A DNA stretch of 64,000 nucleotides from Deinococcus arboris. Its GTDB lineage: Bacteria > Deinococcota > Deinococci > Deinococcales > Deinococcaceae. Positions within the stretch are counted from its first letter, which is position 1; each line of letters starts with the position of its first letter. Below, piece by piece: positions 48,636 through 58,336 of the stretch. Both the position numbers and the translations under genes were made by a program. The notes under the pieces were generated by a model. The model was not told the DNA's origin. It made no database searches and saw nothing but the letters and a program-made list of their open reading frames with translations. The stretch lies in contig NZ_WQLB01000012.1 in assembly GCF_009755355.1 (NCBI RefSeq), forward strand, positions 54,738-118,737. Reading direction: 5' to 3'.

Positions 48636-49797
48636 CCGACCAGATAGAGCTTTCGTGCCAGGCTTCTCCTCGCCGCAGGACGGGCGTGGAGGTGCCCAGC
48701 ACCCGGTGCCCACCCTTGACCGCTGCCCGCACTATCAGGCGAGGATCAAGGGTGGGGTAAATAGTCTGGGCAAACTGGACCTCGTCGCGGACATCCAGCG
48801 TTTCGCCGCTGGCCACAGAATCGGTGCCCAGGGCCACCTCGACCCCGGCGGCGGCAAACGCGGTCCAGGGAAAGGTGCCGCAGCTCAGGTGATAGTTGCT
48901 GCGCGGGCAGGTCACGACTGGGCTGCCCGCACGGGCCACACGGGCAATATCGTCTGACGTGACGTTGACCATATGCACCAGGGTCGGCCGGGCGGCCAGC
49001 ACGCCCAGTTCGTCCAGATACCGCACCGGCGTCAGGCCGGGTTTGGGGGCACGGCCGATGACCTCGGCAAAGTCGGCGGGGTAATAAGCCGGGAGGCGGT
49101 GGTCCCAGAGCGGGCCGCCGCCGGTTTCAAAGAGTTCTCTCTCGGCGGGATGTTCGGCGACGTGGATTTGCAGGGGCAGGCCCTCGCCCGCCGCGTAGTC
49201 GGTCACCAGGCGCATCAGGCGGTGACTGACCGTAAAGGGCGTGTGAGGCGATAGGCCCACGCGCAGGCCGCCGGGCCGTTCCAGGCGGCGCCAGGCCTCT
49301 ACCTGGGCCCGCACCGCCGCGAAGCGTTCGTCTGCCTGCCCAGGAAAGGTGCCCAGCACCTCGGCGTACAGCACGCCGCTCAGGTCTTCACGGGGCAGCA
49401 GCGCGTCCATGACGCCTGGAACATTCACGATGTCGCCCACACCTCCGGCGCCCAGGGCCGCGAGCCGATCAGCGCCGGCCACCGCGCCAGCCACCCCACG
49501 CCGCTCGCGCTGAGCGATTACGACCTCCGGCAGCCAGCGGAAATAGGGCAGCGCCTGAAAAGCGTAGTCACTCATGTCGAGGTGGGTATGGGCATTGACA
49601 GGCGGCGGCGCAATCACGCCGGGCACACGTTCCTCGCGGGCGTGGGGGTAAGCGGCACGCAGGGCGTCCGGCGCGCCGGTGGCCGCTACTGTTTGCCCGG
49701 CCACCACCACCGCCCCCGGCGACTGGGCACCCCCCATGCCGGTGTACAGCACGTCGCAGACAAGGAGGCGGGGGGTCAGGGCGTCCGGCAGGGTCAT
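48622..49797 (-). CDS. Amidohydrolase, aminodeoxyfutalosine/SAH deaminase-like
   Basis: A 391-residue metal-dependent deaminase of the TrzN/MtaD type. Zinc ligands and catalytic residues show in PPPVNAHTHLDMS, QIHVAEHPAERELF, VHMVNVTSDD and ALGTDSVASGETLDV. Relatives include aminodeoxyfutalosine deaminase (MqnX) of the futalosine menaquinone pathway and S-adenosylhomocysteine deaminases. MqnX is a plausible candidate for Deinococcus but no other mqn gene is nearby. TAGCAT lies 6 nt before the ATG. Confidence 0.85.
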   Translation of the reverse strand: MTLPDALTPRLLVCDVLYTGMGGAQSPGAVVVAGQTVAATGAPDALRAAYPHAREERVPGVIAPPPVNAHTHLDMSDYAFQALPYFRWLPEVVIAQRERRGVAGAVAGADRLAALGAGGVGDIVNVPGVMDALLPREDLSGVLYAEVLGTFPGQADERFAAVRAQVEAWRRLERPGGLRVGLSPHTPFTVSHRLMRLVTDYAAGEGLPLQIHVAEHPAERELFETGGGPLWDHRLPAYYPADFAEVIGRAPKPGLTPVRYLDELGVLAARPTLVHMVNVTSDDIARVARAGSPVVTCPRSNYHLSCGTFPWTAFAAAGVEVALGTDSVASGETLDVRDEVQFAQTIYPTLDPRLIVRAAVKGGHRVLGTSTPVLRRGEAWHESSIWSVRAG

Positions 49798-50059
49798 GGC
49801 CGCATGCTAGAGGCAAAGGGGAGGGTTTATGACCTGACGCTTGATTCAGACGTCAGCCCAGTTAGGCAGGAACTGCATGACCGATTGGAACAATAAAAGG
49901 CGTGGGGGCCCAACAAAGCTGCGTTCCACTACAGGTTGGAGGGCACCCCTTCAGCGCGCCTCAAGCAGTGACGTTTTAGCAGCTCTGTCCAGCCTGTCCT
50001 CTCCGAGAGTCTCCGCTGGTGTGTACTAGGACGAGGCGTTCTCTACTGCTTGACCCTGT

Positions 50060-51637
50060 TTAGTCCGCCGCACAGATGGCGTTGCGGCCGCTTGATTTCA
50101 CGCGGTACAGGCGGCGGTCGGCCTCGCCCAGAAGCGCATCGAAGTCGTTGGCCTCGGTGTGAGCGACCCCAATACTCAGGGTGACGCGCAGCCCAGGACG
50201 CAGCTCGCCCCAGGCGTGGTCGCGCACGGCCCCCTGCAGGGCCTGACAGCTGGCCCGCAGCGCGTCCTGCCGTCCTGGGCGCAGCATCACGAATTCTTCG
50301 CCGCCGTACCGCGCCACGATGTCCCCTGGCTCAGCCACGGCGCGCAGCATCTGGGCCAGGCGCTGCAAAACGGCGTCTCCCAGCTGATGCCCCCAAGTGT
50401 CGTTGACCCACTTGAAATGGTCGATATCCAGCATCGCCGCCGAGAGCGGGGCCTGCGCACTGCACAGTTCGGCCAGGCGGCCCCCCTCCTGAAACAGATA
50501 GTCGCGGTTGTGCAGCCGCGTCAGGCCGTCAATGCGGCTCAGTTCCCGGATACGGGCGTTGAGGGTTTGCAGGTCGCGCAGGTGGGCCTGCAACTCGGCG
50601 GTGTAGCGCTGCTGCTCCTGGGCTGCCGCCTCCAAGTGATGAAAGCGGTGCAGCACGTCCAGCATGCGGAAGCCCTGTCGGCGCTCGGCGTGGTGCAGCT
50701 CGCGTTCCAGGGTCAGCACCTCGCACAGAGACGCCACCGCGTCCTGATGCTGTCCCAGCGCCGCCTGGGCCTCGGCCACCCGTTCGAGCAGGGTGGGCAG
50801 GCTGCCGTTGGCCCCCAGAGCACGCGCCGCTGCCACCGCAGGCGTCAGCACGGCCAGCGCGGCGGCCGGCTGGGCACCCACACTGAGCGCCAGGGCCGCT
50901 GTGATGTGCAGTTCGGGGTGGTCATGGGCCGCGCATAGCTCTCGCAGGTGGCGGCGCGCCCGCTTCACCCGCTCGGGGTGGTCCAGCACCCGAGCCACCG
51001 TGAGTTCCTCGGCGTAGGCGGCGGCCGCCAGGGCCGGGTGCTGGCCCAGCAGTGGGCAGGCCAGCACCTGCTCCAGCGTGGTCTGTGCGGCCGACAGGTC
51101 GCCCGCTTCACGGTCAAAGCGGACCAGGTGCAGCTGCGCCACCGCCGCCGCGTACAGGTTGCCCAGCGCCTGAAAGGTCTCCAGGGCGCCGGCCACATGG
51201 GCGCGGGCCCGCACCGGGTCGCTGGCCCGCAACGTCACCCCCAGGTCATGCTGCGCGATGGCGGTGCATTCCGGGTCGCCCACCACGCGCGACAGGCCCA
51301 GCTGTTCCTCGTACAGGGCAGCGGCCTGGTCCCGCTGGCCCAGGCGACTGTGCAGGGCCGCCAGCAGATTCAAGGCGCGCATCAGCCAGGGGCCAGCCGC
51401 CTGCGCGCGCAGGTCCAGCAGGGCGGTGCCCACCTGCGACACCGCACGGCTCAGGTGCCCGGCCCGCCAGTTGAGGTAGGCGAGCAGCACCCCCGCTTCG
51501 GGGCTCGGGTGACCGTCCACAAATCGCCCGTCCGTCTGGGCCATCTGGCGGGCGAGGTCCGGGGCCGTGTCCCGCAGCGACCAGGCGTCTTCCAGCAGGG
51601 TCAGCGGCTGTTGAGGGGCAGGGGCGAGGGCCGACAT
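50060..51637 (-). CDS. TPR-repeat diguanylate cyclase (GGDEF)
   Basis: A 525-residue cytoplasmic protein. The first 330 residues or so are TPR-like helical repeats (for example RDQAAALYEEQLGLSRVVGD, ALGQHQDAVASLCEVLTLERE), then a coiled coil, then a GGDEF domain from about residue 360. The active loop is GGEEF (near residue 445), MLDIDHFKWVND binds GTP and metal, and SIGVA is present, so it should make c-di-GMP. The inhibitory RxxD site is not evident. TACGCT lies 10 nt before the ATG. No membrane segment is seen. Confidence 0.92.
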   Translation of the reverse strand: MSALAPAPQQPLTLLEDAWSLRDTAPDLARQMAQTDGRFVDGHPSPEAGVLLAYLNWRAGHLSRAVSQVGTALLDLRAQAAGPWLMRALNLLAALHSRLGQRDQAAALYEEQLGLSRVVGDPECTAIAQHDLGVTLRASDPVRARAHVAGALETFQALGNLYAAAVAQLHLVRFDREAGDLSAAQTTLEQVLACPLLGQHPALAAAAYAEELTVARVLDHPERVKRARRHLRELCAAHDHPELHITAALALSVGAQPAAALAVLTPAVAAARALGANGSLPTLLERVAEAQAALGQHQDAVASLCEVLTLERELHHAERRQGFRMLDVLHRFHHLEAAAQEQQRYTAELQAHLRDLQTLNARIRELSRIDGLTRLHNRDYLFQEGGRLAELCSAQAPLSAAMLDIDHFKWVNDTWGHQLGDAVLQRLAQMLRAVAEPGDIVARYGGEEFVMLRPGRQDALRASCQALQGAVRDHAWGELRPGLRVTLSIGVAHTEANDFDALLGEADRRLYRVKSSGRNAICAAD

Positions 51638-51770
51638 AGATTCGTTCAGCGTAAAACGGCTCCCCTATCCCGCGCCGTTACCCTTTGTTGAGCGTGCGGT
51701 CAGTCAATCTTCATTCCTGCGGCCCAGTCCGTTCACCGGACTGAAGGTCACTGCTCTATGCTGCCCGGCG

Positions 51771-52760
51771 ATGCGCCCCGAACTGCTGGCCCGCGTGCTG
51801 ACCCTGCTGCCCGACCAGGCCGCCCGACCAGAACTGCGCGACTACTACGCCCTGCTGCGCGACTACCCGCAGCGGGGCGGCAAGGGCATTCGCAGTGAGT
51901 TGCTGCTGGCCAGTGCCCGCGCCCACGGCGTTCAGGAAGGCGGCCCAGACTGGGAAGCGGCCCTGTGGCTGGCCGCCGCCCTGGAACTGTTTCAGAACTG
52001 GGTCCTGATTCACGACGACATCGAAGACGACAGTGAGGAGCGCCGGGGCCAGCCCGCGCTGCACCGCCAGCACGGCGCCCCCCTGGCCATCAACGCGGGC
52101 GACGGCCTGCACGCCTATATGTGGGCTGCCGTTCACCGCGCGGGGGTGCCGGGGGCCATGGAGGCCTTTCTGGACATGATTCACCGCACCGCCGAGGGCC
52201 AGCACCTTGACCTGTGCTGGGTAGAGCGCCGCGAGTGGGGCCTGCACGAGGCCGACTATCTGGAGATGGTGCGCCTGAAAACTGCGTACTACACCGTCGT
52301 GGTGCCGCTGCAACTGGGGGCGCTGGCGGCCGGCACTGCGCCCCACGACGGCTTTACGGCGGCCGGGCTGGCGCTGGGCACGGCCTTTCAGATTCGGGAC
52401 GACGTGCTGAACCTGCAGGGCGACCCGGCCAAATACGGCAAGGAGATCGGCGGCGACCTGCTGGAAGGCAAACGCACCCTGATTGTGCTGCGCTGGCTGG
52501 AGGGCGCCCCGCCCGCACAGCGCGAAGTGTTTCTGAACCAGATGCGCCGGGACCGCCCGGCCAAAGACCCGGCCCAGATTGCCCAGATTCATGCCTGGCT
52601 CCTGGCCAGCGGCTGCGTGACCAGCGCCCAGACCTTTGCCGACCAGCAGGCGCAGATGGGCTTGCAGGCGCTGAGTGAAGCCCTTGAGGGGGCGCCGGAC
52701 CAGCAGGCCGCCGCCGAACTGCTGAGGACAGTACGGACCCTCGCCAGCCGCGAGGCCTGA
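51771..52760 (+). CDS. Polyprenyl (geranylgeranyl-type) diphosphate synthase
   Basis: A 329-residue trans-prenyltransferase. The first aspartate-rich motif is LIHDDIEDDSEERRG and the second FQIRDDVLNLQGD; GGKGIRSELLL matches the GKRLRP region. It condenses isopentenyl diphosphate with allylic diphosphates; product length cannot be fixed, though carotenoid or menaquinone precursor supply is likely. TATGCT (51757-51762) lies 8 nt before the ATG. Confidence 0.92.
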   Translation: MRPELLARVLTLLPDQAARPELRDYYALLRDYPQRGGKGIRSELLLASARAHGVQEGGPDWEAALWLAAALELFQNWVLIHDDIEDDSEERRGQPALHRQHGAPLAINAGDGLHAYMWAAVHRAGVPGAMEAFLDMIHRTAEGQHLDLCWVERREWGLHEADYLEMVRLKTAYYTVVVPLQLGALAAGTAPHDGFTAAGLALGTAFQIRDDVLNLQGDPAKYGKEIGGDLLEGKRTLIVLRWLEGAPPAQREVFLNQMRRDRPAKDPAQIAQIHAWLLASGCVTSAQTFADQQAQMGLQALSEALEGAPDQQAAAELLRTVRTLASREA

Positions 52761-52862
52761 AGGGCTCATTGGGGGGTGACGCCGGGCTCTGCGCGCAGTC
52801 TTTGATGGGCTGAGTGCTACTCACACCGAAAGCCCAGAGCGGCGCCTCCCCACCCCGGACCC

Positions 52863-53654
52863 TCAGGACACCAGGGTCAGGGCGGTGCGGGCGAACTCTG
52901 TAAAGGCGCGGTTGAGGGCGCGGATGGCGCCGTCCACAGGCTCACCGCCCCGCAGATAGAGCCCGGCATTGAACTCTATTCCGAAGGCAGGAACACCACT
53001 GCGCCGGCTGTGGTTGAGGCTCAGGGTATCGGTGGCCCACGGCTCACCAATCGTCACGCGCGGGTCGGGGCTGGCGGCAATCACTTCAGCAAAGGCTGTT
53101 TCGCAGGCGCGGCGCAGGGCCTCCCACTGCGCGGCGGGAAAGCTCGGTGCGTCGGGCGTGCCGGGCATCAGGCAGATCGCCGGACGGGGCGTGCCAGTAT
53201 CGTGGCTGAGCGCCGGCCCACTGGGCGCCATGCTGTGACCCACAATCATCAGGCGGGCGCCTGCCAGTTCGGCCGTCACCAGCGCGTCAAAGGTGTCCCA
53301 CAGGCGGCGCAACCGGGCCTCGCGCGCCGCCTCGGTCAGCGTGAATCCGGCCGGATAGAGGGACTGACGGTCAAACCCAATCACCTTGAGGACGCCGTTG
53401 TCCACCCGGTCATCCCGGTCGCGGTTGAGGTCGGCGGCAAAGCGGCTCCAGGGGGCATTGGCGTGGCGCGCGCCGGGCACGTGGTACAGCAGGTCGGTGT
53501 AAGGGTCGCCGTCCAGAAAGATGCGGCGCAAAAAGGCCTCGCGCGTGGGGGTGTCAAAGGCGGCCTCGCCCAGCATGTCGCGCAGCACGTCGGCGGGCAG
53601 GTGGCCAGACGAATGCGGCGTGACGATCAGCAGGGCGTCCAGGTCAGGCGTCAT
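52863..53654 (-). CDS. N-formylglutamate amidohydrolase family protein
   Basis: A 263-residue protein with the family features TPHSSGHLPADV, DGDPYTDLLYHVPGARHANAPWSRFAADLNRDRDD, and IVGHSMAP. Members hydrolyse N-formylglutamate at the end of histidine degradation, but no hut genes are nearby, so another amide or ester substrate is possible. TATCTT lies 6 nt before the ATG. It follows the M23 peptidase gene in the same orientation after 27 nt. Confidence 0.85.
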   Translation of the reverse strand: MTPDLDALLIVTPHSSGHLPADVLRDMLGEAAFDTPTREAFLRRIFLDGDPYTDLLYHVPGARHANAPWSRFAADLNRDRDDRVDNGVLKVIGFDRQSLYPAGFTLTEAAREARLRRLWDTFDALVTAELAGARLMIVGHSMAPSGPALSHDTGTPRPAICLMPGTPDAPSFPAAQWEALRRACETAFAEVIAASPDPRVTIGEPWATDTLSLNHSRRSGVPAFGIEFNAGLYLRGGEPVDGAIRALNRAFTEFARTALTLVS

Positions 53655-53681
53655 GCGCCGAAGATACGGTACGGGCCTGGC

Positions 53682-54764
53682 CTATTTGGGCCACAGGCGG
53701 TTCATCCAGCCCGCCGGATTGGTGCCCTCGCCGCGCACCCGGATTTCCAGATGCAGGTGAGGGCCGGCGCTCAGGCCGGTGGTCCCCACCTCGCCCAATT
53801 TGTCGCCCCGGCTGACCTTCTGGCCGACCTTGGCCGTCACGCGACTCTGGTGGAAGTACAGGCTGGTCACCCCGGCGCCGTGGTCAATGACCACCAGGCC
53901 GCCGCGCACCGGGTAGCGCCCGGCGATCACCACCGTGCCGTCGTTGACCGCCAGTACGGGTGTGCCGCTGCGCGCCGGGTAATCGGTGCCAAAGTGGTAA
54001 GCCACCGGACCACCCGCCACATAGGTGCGCGGCTGCCCAAACGAGCTGCTGGTGGGCCTGACCCCCTCCAGGGCCGGGGCGAAAGGCCGGGTCCAGGCCT
54101 GCGTGGTGCGCCGGGCATAGGCCTTTTCCACCAGCGCGTCTTCTGCCTGCCGGGCGGGGTCCTGCAGCACCCCGCTGATGCGCGCGGGCAGATTCAGGTG
54201 CTGAATAGGCTGCTCCAGGCTATTGACAGGGATACGCCCACGCACCAGCGCCCCGTCCAGGGTCACCTCGTAGACCACCGGGGTGGTCTTGCCCAGCACC
54301 ACCCGGCCCGGTACGGCATACTCACCCGCCGCGCCGATGGGCTTAAGGGCCTCGGCAGGCTGGCGCACATCCTCGCCCACCTCACTGGGAAAACGGACGG
54401 TGGCCTGCCCCGCCCGCGCGCCGCTTAAACGCAACACGAACGCCTCGCCCATGCGCAGGCTGGCCGGTACTGTGATGTTGACGCCAGCAATGCGGACGGT
54501 GGACGGTGTGGGGGCCAGTTGCGCGGCGGGTAAAGGTGCGGGCCGGGCGGGCGGGGCCGGTGTGGGGGCCGCTGCGCCAGGCAGCTGCAAGGTCTGGCCC
54601 ACTTCCAGCGTGGTGCCCTTCAGGCTGTTCAGGCGCACGAGGGCCTCGACAGTGGTGCCGCTCCGCCGCGCAATGGAATACAGGGTGTCGCCAGGCTTGA
54701 CGGTGTAGGCCGCCGCGCCGCCCACCAGGAGCAGGGCGGCCAGCAGGGCAGTGCGGCGCATCAT
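53682..54764 (-). CDS. Secreted LysM and M23 peptidase
   Basis: A 360-residue exported cell-wall endopeptidase. After the signal peptide (MMRRTALLAALLLVGGAAA) comes one LysM domain ([27 protein letters not shown]), a Pro/Ala linker, a beta-rich middle region and a C-terminal M23 domain with zinc ligands in YHFGTDYPA and HLHLEI. It likely cleaves peptidoglycan crosslinks. The start at the first of two ATGs (54764) is supported by TATCCT 7 nt upstream and the signal peptide. Confidence 0.92.
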   Translation of the reverse strand: MMRRTALLAALLLVGGAAAYTVKPGDTLYSIARRSGTTVEALVRLNSLKGTTLEVGQTLQLPGAAAPTPAPPARPAPLPAAQLAPTPSTVRIAGVNITVPASLRMGEAFVLRLSGARAGQATVRFPSEVGEDVRQPAEALKPIGAAGEYAVPGRVVLGKTTPVVYEVTLDGALVRGRIPVNSLEQPIQHLNLPARISGVLQDPARQAEDALVEKAYARRTTQAWTRPFAPALEGVRPTSSSFGQPRTYVAGGPVAYHFGTDYPARSGTPVLAVNDGTVVIAGRYPVRGGLVVIDHGAGVTSLYFHQSRVTAKVGQKVSRGDKLGEVGTTGLSAGPHLHLEIRVRGEGTNPAGWMNRLWPK

Positions 54765-55051
54765 GCCGCGCAGGATAAACCGCGTGCGTGAGAGGACAGG
54801 AGGGCCGCCCATTGGAAGCCTTTGCAGCAAGGCCGCCGTTGACGCAGGCAAACGGGCGTGGAGGTTGTGTTCCAGCGAGGTGCCGTGGGCTAGGCGGCCA
54901 GAGTCCACCGCAGCATCCAGGGCACCTGGGAGGCACCCCTGGCCTCAGAATGGACCTGACCACCATCCACCCACAGCTGGACGCTGGACTGCGGCATCCT
55001 GAACGCCACTGCCCCGCTGGCCTCTGTAGGCCGTGGTGTACAACAGGTTTG

Positions 55052-55441
55052 ATGAACCCCAACAGCAGAGCGGTCATTACCCGGTGGCATGAAGTGGTGG
55101 GGAGCGGCGACCTTGCCGCCGCCAGCGAGGTGGTGGCGCCAGCCACTGTGGTGCTGGGACCCAGAGGCGCCGCGACCCTCAGTCCCGCCGAGTTTACCGG
55201 CTGGATTCAGCGCTCGGGGATTCGGCGGGTGCCGCTGACGTGGCACCCGGTCAGCGACCGCCTGATGGCCGTGGAGCAGGACGCCACCTGGCCAGACAGC
55301 GAGGCCCCGACCAGGGTGGAGACCCTGTTCCGGGTGACGAACGGACGGGTCTCAGCGGCCCTTCGCCTGCCGGACCTTCAGGCCGCCCTGGAGTTGGGCG
55401 CTGTCTACCGGGAACTGGCGGCGACCGAAACGTTGACCTGA
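55052..55441 (+). CDS. SnoaL-like (NTF2 fold) hypothetical protein
   Basis: A 129-residue protein whose opening helix VITRWHEVVGSGDLAAASEVV and following strands fit the NTF2/SnoaL-like fold. Function is unknown. The start at 55052 is chosen by fold and by a TACAAC box 7 nt upstream (last base differs from the usual T). It is divergent from the M23 peptidase gene; the 287 nt between them hold no further gene. Confidence 0.7.
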   Translation: MNPNSRAVITRWHEVVGSGDLAAASEVVAPATVVLGPRGAATLSPAEFTGWIQRSGIRRVPLTWHPVSDRLMAVEQDATWPDSEAPTRVETLFRVTNGRVSAALRLPDLQAALELGAVYRELAATETLT

Positions 55442-55560
55442 AGAGGTTGCCAGCCCCAGATGAAGCGTGCGGGGAGAGGGGCGAACACAACACCGCACCG
55501 CGCACCTGGCGCGTGTGGAGAGAGGCATCAGCGCCGCGCCTGTGTCGCCCCCCGACCCCC

Positions 55561-56016
55561 TTAACCGACTGCCCGCTTCACCAGCTCGCTGAGTCTGGTC
55601 TCATGCTCGGCAGTCAACTCGGTCAGGGCAAAGGCGGTGGGCCAGAGGGTCCCATCATCCAGGGCCGCCGCGTCGCTGAAGCCCAGGGTCGCGTAGCGGG
55701 CCTTGAACTTCTGCCCACTCTGAAAGAAGCAGACCACCTTGCCGTTTTTGGTGTAGGCGGGCATGCCGTACCACAGGCGGGGTGACAGGACCGGGGCACT
55801 GGCCAGAATCAGCGCGTGCAGCCGCGTGGCCAGGTCGCGGTCTGGCTCTGACATCTCGGCAATCTTGGCCAGCACCTCGGCTGTTTCATCGGTCTTTGCC
55901 CCGCGTGGGCGGCGGGCTTCGCGCTTCAATTCGGCGGCGCGCTCCTGCATGGCGGCGCGTTCGTCCTCGGTAAAACCGGCTGTGGCGGCGGCTTTCTGAC
56001 GTGTCTTGTCCGGCAT
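55561..56016 (-). CDS. DUF1801 family protein
   Basis: A 151-residue cytoplasmic protein with the DUF1801/YdhG-like core ([37 protein letters not shown]). The basic, Ala-rich N-terminus ([31 protein letters not shown], here abbreviated by type) is common in actinobacterial and Deinococcus relatives. Function unknown. ATG at 56016 is preferred because AAGGAG lies 8 nt upstream. Confidence 0.82.
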   Translation of the reverse strand: MPDKTRQKAAATAGFTEDERAAMQERAAELKREARRPRGAKTDETAEVLAKIAEMSEPDRDLATRLHALILASAPVLSPRLWYGMPAYTKNGKVVCFFQSGQKFKARYATLGFSDAAALDDGTLWPTAFALTELTAEHETRLSELVKRAVG

Positions 56017-56153
56017 AGAGGTCACTCCTTATTGAAGAGGTCGCCGTTCATCTCTGGATGAAGCGAGCGAGAACACAGGACGTTAGGGTGGCACTGGCTC
56101 GGTTCCAGTGCTGTTCTAGAACCTAAAAACGCGACCTGTGAGCGGCGAGGGCT

Positions 56154-56561
56154 TTAGCGGCATTCCTGAATGCGAATCAGGTTGCCAGCAGGGTCGCGGA
56201 ACGCGCAGTCGCGCACGCCATACGGCTGTTCTGTCGGCTCCTGAACCACTTCGGCCTGGGCCTGCAGGCGCTCAAAAGTGCTGTCCAGGTCCGGGGTGGC
56301 CAGCACCAGGGCCGCGTAGGTGCCCTTGGCCATCATCTCGGCAATGGTGCGCCCCTCATCTGGCGTCACGCCTGGGGTGGCCGCCGGCGGATACAGCACG
56401 ATAGACACGCCGCCCTGCTGAACTGACCCCACCGTGATCCAGTGCAGGCCGCCGTATTCCACCTGGCTGTGAACCTCAAAACCCAGGGCGTCCCGGTAGA
56501 AGGCCAGCGAGGCGTCTGGGTCGGTGTGCGGCAAAAAAGTCTGGTGAACGGTCAGGGTCAT
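56154..56561 (-). CDS. VOC (glyoxalase/bleomycin resistance) superfamily protein
   Basis: A 135-residue protein with two beta-alpha-beta-beta-beta repeats: DPDASLAFYRDALGFEV opens the first and TPDLDSTFERLQAQAEVV the second, ending FRDPAGNLIRIQE. It is a small VOC protein of unknown substrate. TAGAGT lies 6 nt before the ATG, and this box contains the stop codon of the upstream AraC-type gene, so the pair is tightly linked. Confidence 0.87.
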   Translation of the reverse strand: MTLTVHQTFLPHTDPDASLAFYRDALGFEVHSQVEYGGLHWITVGSVQQGGVSIVLYPPAATPGVTPDEGRTIAEMMAKGTYAALVLATPDLDSTFERLQAQAEVVQEPTEQPYGVRDCAFRDPAGNLIRIQECR

Positions 56562-56565
56562 GCCG

Positions 56566-57015
56566 TTACTCTAGGCCGGGTCCAGCGGCCAGCGCTTCTC
56601 GATTCCTGACCGGCCGCGTGACCTGCTTCGCCACGCAGGGCGGCAGGCCAGCACTCGCGCCGGCACGGTCACGGCGGTAAGCACTGGGTGACATGCCCAC
56701 CAGCTCGGTAAAGCGGGTGCTGAACGTCCCCAGCGACGAGCAGCCCACCGCAAAACAGACCTCGGTGACGCTCAGATGCCCCTGCTGAAGCAGCGCCATC
56801 GCCCGTTCGATGCGCCGCGTCATCAGGTAGGCATACGGCGACTCGCCATACGCCCGCCGGAAGAGGCGACTGAGGTGCCCGCCCGACATATTGACGCTGC
56901 GAGCCAGTGCCTCAACATCCAGCGGCTGCGCGTAATCACGGTCTATCCGGTCACGCACGCGCCGCAGCCGCACCAGGTCACGCAGGGGCGGCGGAAGAGG
57001 GTTAGGAGAGGGCAT
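56566..57015 (-). CDS. AraC-family regulator lacking a sensor domain
   Basis: A 149-residue protein with only the two-helix-turn-helix AraC domain (LDVEALARSVNMSGGHLSRLFRRAYGESPYAYLM; VTEVCFAVGCSSLGTFSTRFTELVGMSPSAYRR). It sits 4 nt upstream of a VOC-protein gene, a pairing often seen, and probably regulates it. The upstream -10 is weak (AATAGA region). Confidence 0.88.
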   Translation of the reverse strand: MPSPNPLPPPLRDLVRLRRVRDRIDRDYAQPLDVEALARSVNMSGGHLSRLFRRAYGESPYAYLMTRRIERAMALLQQGHLSVTEVCFAVGCSSLGTFSTRFTELVGMSPSAYRRDRAGASAGLPPCVAKQVTRPVRNREALAAGPGLE

Positions 57016-57245
57016 GTGCGTCTATTGTTTCATCCCAGGTCACCCAGACCAGGCGAGGGGCCGTCACTAGACTGAGCACTGGCAAAGCTGCTGTCACGAA
57101 CAGTGAGGGGCCGCAAGAGAGCCTCAAGCCGCCTGTTCCAGACCCAATTCAGGACGGAGAGCAGCTCAAGAACCGACCCACCACGGCTGCCTGTTTCGTT
57201 AGCGGTGCAGAGCCTAAGGGCATCGTCCCAGCGCCCTCTTCACCC

Positions 57246-57686
57246 TCAGTCTAGCTCCAGGGTCAGGGTGACGGGGCCGTCGTTGGTCAGGCTGATAACC
57301 ATGTGGGCGCCGAATACCCCCTCCTCCACCGGCAGACCCAGGTCGCGCAGGGCGGCATTGAACACTCCGTACAGCGCCCTGGCCTGCTCGGGCGGCGCGG
57401 CGGCAGTGAAGCTGGGACGGTTGCCGCCCCTTGTCTCGGCGTACAGCGTGAACTGACTGATGCTCAGAATACCGCCGCATACATCCTGCACGCTGCGGTT
57501 CATTCGGCCCGAGTCGTCGCCAAATATCCGCAGCTTGGCCACCTTGGCGGCCAGGGCGCGCGCCGTGGACTCGGTATCGGTGTGCGTGACCCCCAGCAGC
57601 ACCAGAAGGCCCGGCCCGGTGCGGCCGGTCACCTCGCCGTCAACCGTGCAGTCGGCGTGGGTCACTCGTTGCAGCGCCGCGCGCAC
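57246..57686 (-). CDS. dtd: D-aminoacyl-tRNA deacylase
   Basis: A 146-residue DTD that removes D-amino acids from mischarged tRNA. The active-site motifs ILSISQFTLYAE and TNDGPVTL (NxGP type) are present, with MRAALQRVTHADCTVDG as the standard opening. The start is GTG at 57686, directly after the stop of the DUF1844 gene, so the two form an operon. Confidence 0.93.
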   Translation of the reverse strand: MRAALQRVTHADCTVDGEVTGRTGPGLLVLLGVTHTDTESTARALAAKVAKLRIFGDDSGRMNRSVQDVCGGILSISQFTLYAETRGGNRPSFTAAAPPEQARALYGVFNAALRDLGLPVEEGVFGAHMVISLTNDGPVTLTLELD

Positions 57687-57953
57687 CTAGGCGCCCGGCG
57701 CGGTCAGGCGGCCCTGCACACTGGCGATGGCGCCGCTCAGCAGGTCGGCCTCGGTAAAGTCCAGATTGCCGCGCGTTTTCTCGGCCAGCATGACCAGCAG
57801 TTTCAGGCTGCGCTCAGCGGTCTGGCGGGCGCGGCGCTCGTCCAGCAGGCCGTCGCGGGCCGCGCTGGCCGTGGCGGCGTTCAGGTCGCCCAGGGCCGCC
57901 TCGGCGGTGGCCTGCAGGGAATTCACGAGTCCGACAAAATCCGGGTGGGGCAT
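57687..57953 (-). CDS. DUF1844 family protein
   Basis: An 88-residue all-helical protein; PDFVGLVNSLQATAEAALG and AERSLKLLVMLAEKTRGNLDFTEADLL match DUF1844. Function unknown. TACACT lies 8 nt before the ATG. Its stop codon abuts the dtd start. Confidence 0.85.
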   Translation of the reverse strand: MPHPDFVGLVNSLQATAEAALGDLNAATASAARDGLLDERRARQTAERSLKLLVMLAEKTRGNLDFTEADLLSGAIASVQGRLTAPGA

Positions 57954-57970
57954 ACCGCGCCAGTGTACGG

Positions 57971-58336
57971 TCAGGCGGGCAGCCGGGGGCGCCGGCTGCG
58001 CGCTTCGCGCCGGGTCTTGGGGTCCAGCCCCACCAGCAGAAAGAAGTTTTCCAGGGCGTTTTCCTGTCCCTTGATGTCAGGATGGGCGTCTTCCGGGGTT
58101 CCGGTCACAAACGGCAGGCCCTGGTACAGGCTCAGGGCGTGCGCAATCGTCTCGTCTGGGCCGTGGCTGTCGGCGTGGGTGCCCAGCTGGACATAAATCT
58201 CGCGGCGGCTTTCGGCGTGCCTTAGAAAAGCGTCCGGGTGCGGGGTCTCGCCGGCACGCAACATGTCCTGACGCGCAATCCGGCGGTAATGCTTGAGACC
58301 CTGCTGAATCTGTTCGGTGGACAGCATTTCCTTCAT
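57971..58336 (-). CDS. Hypothetical protein
   Basis: A 121-residue, mainly helical, charged protein with a basic C-terminus (KTRREARSRRPRLPA). No family recognised. TACGCT lies 6 nt before the ATG. It may head the operon with the DUF1844 and dtd genes, 17 nt away. Confidence 0.72.
   Translation of the reverse strand: MKEMLSTEQIQQGLKHYRRIARQDMLRAGETPHPDAFLRHAESRREIYVQLGTHADSHGPDETIAHALSLYQGLPFVTGTPEDAHPDIKGQENALENFFLLVGLDPKTRREARSRRPRLPA

Noticed and set aside
53010..54428. Long plus-strand frame opposite the amidohydrolase and M23 genes
   Set aside because: Spans two real genes on the other strand and has low-complexity shadow composition.
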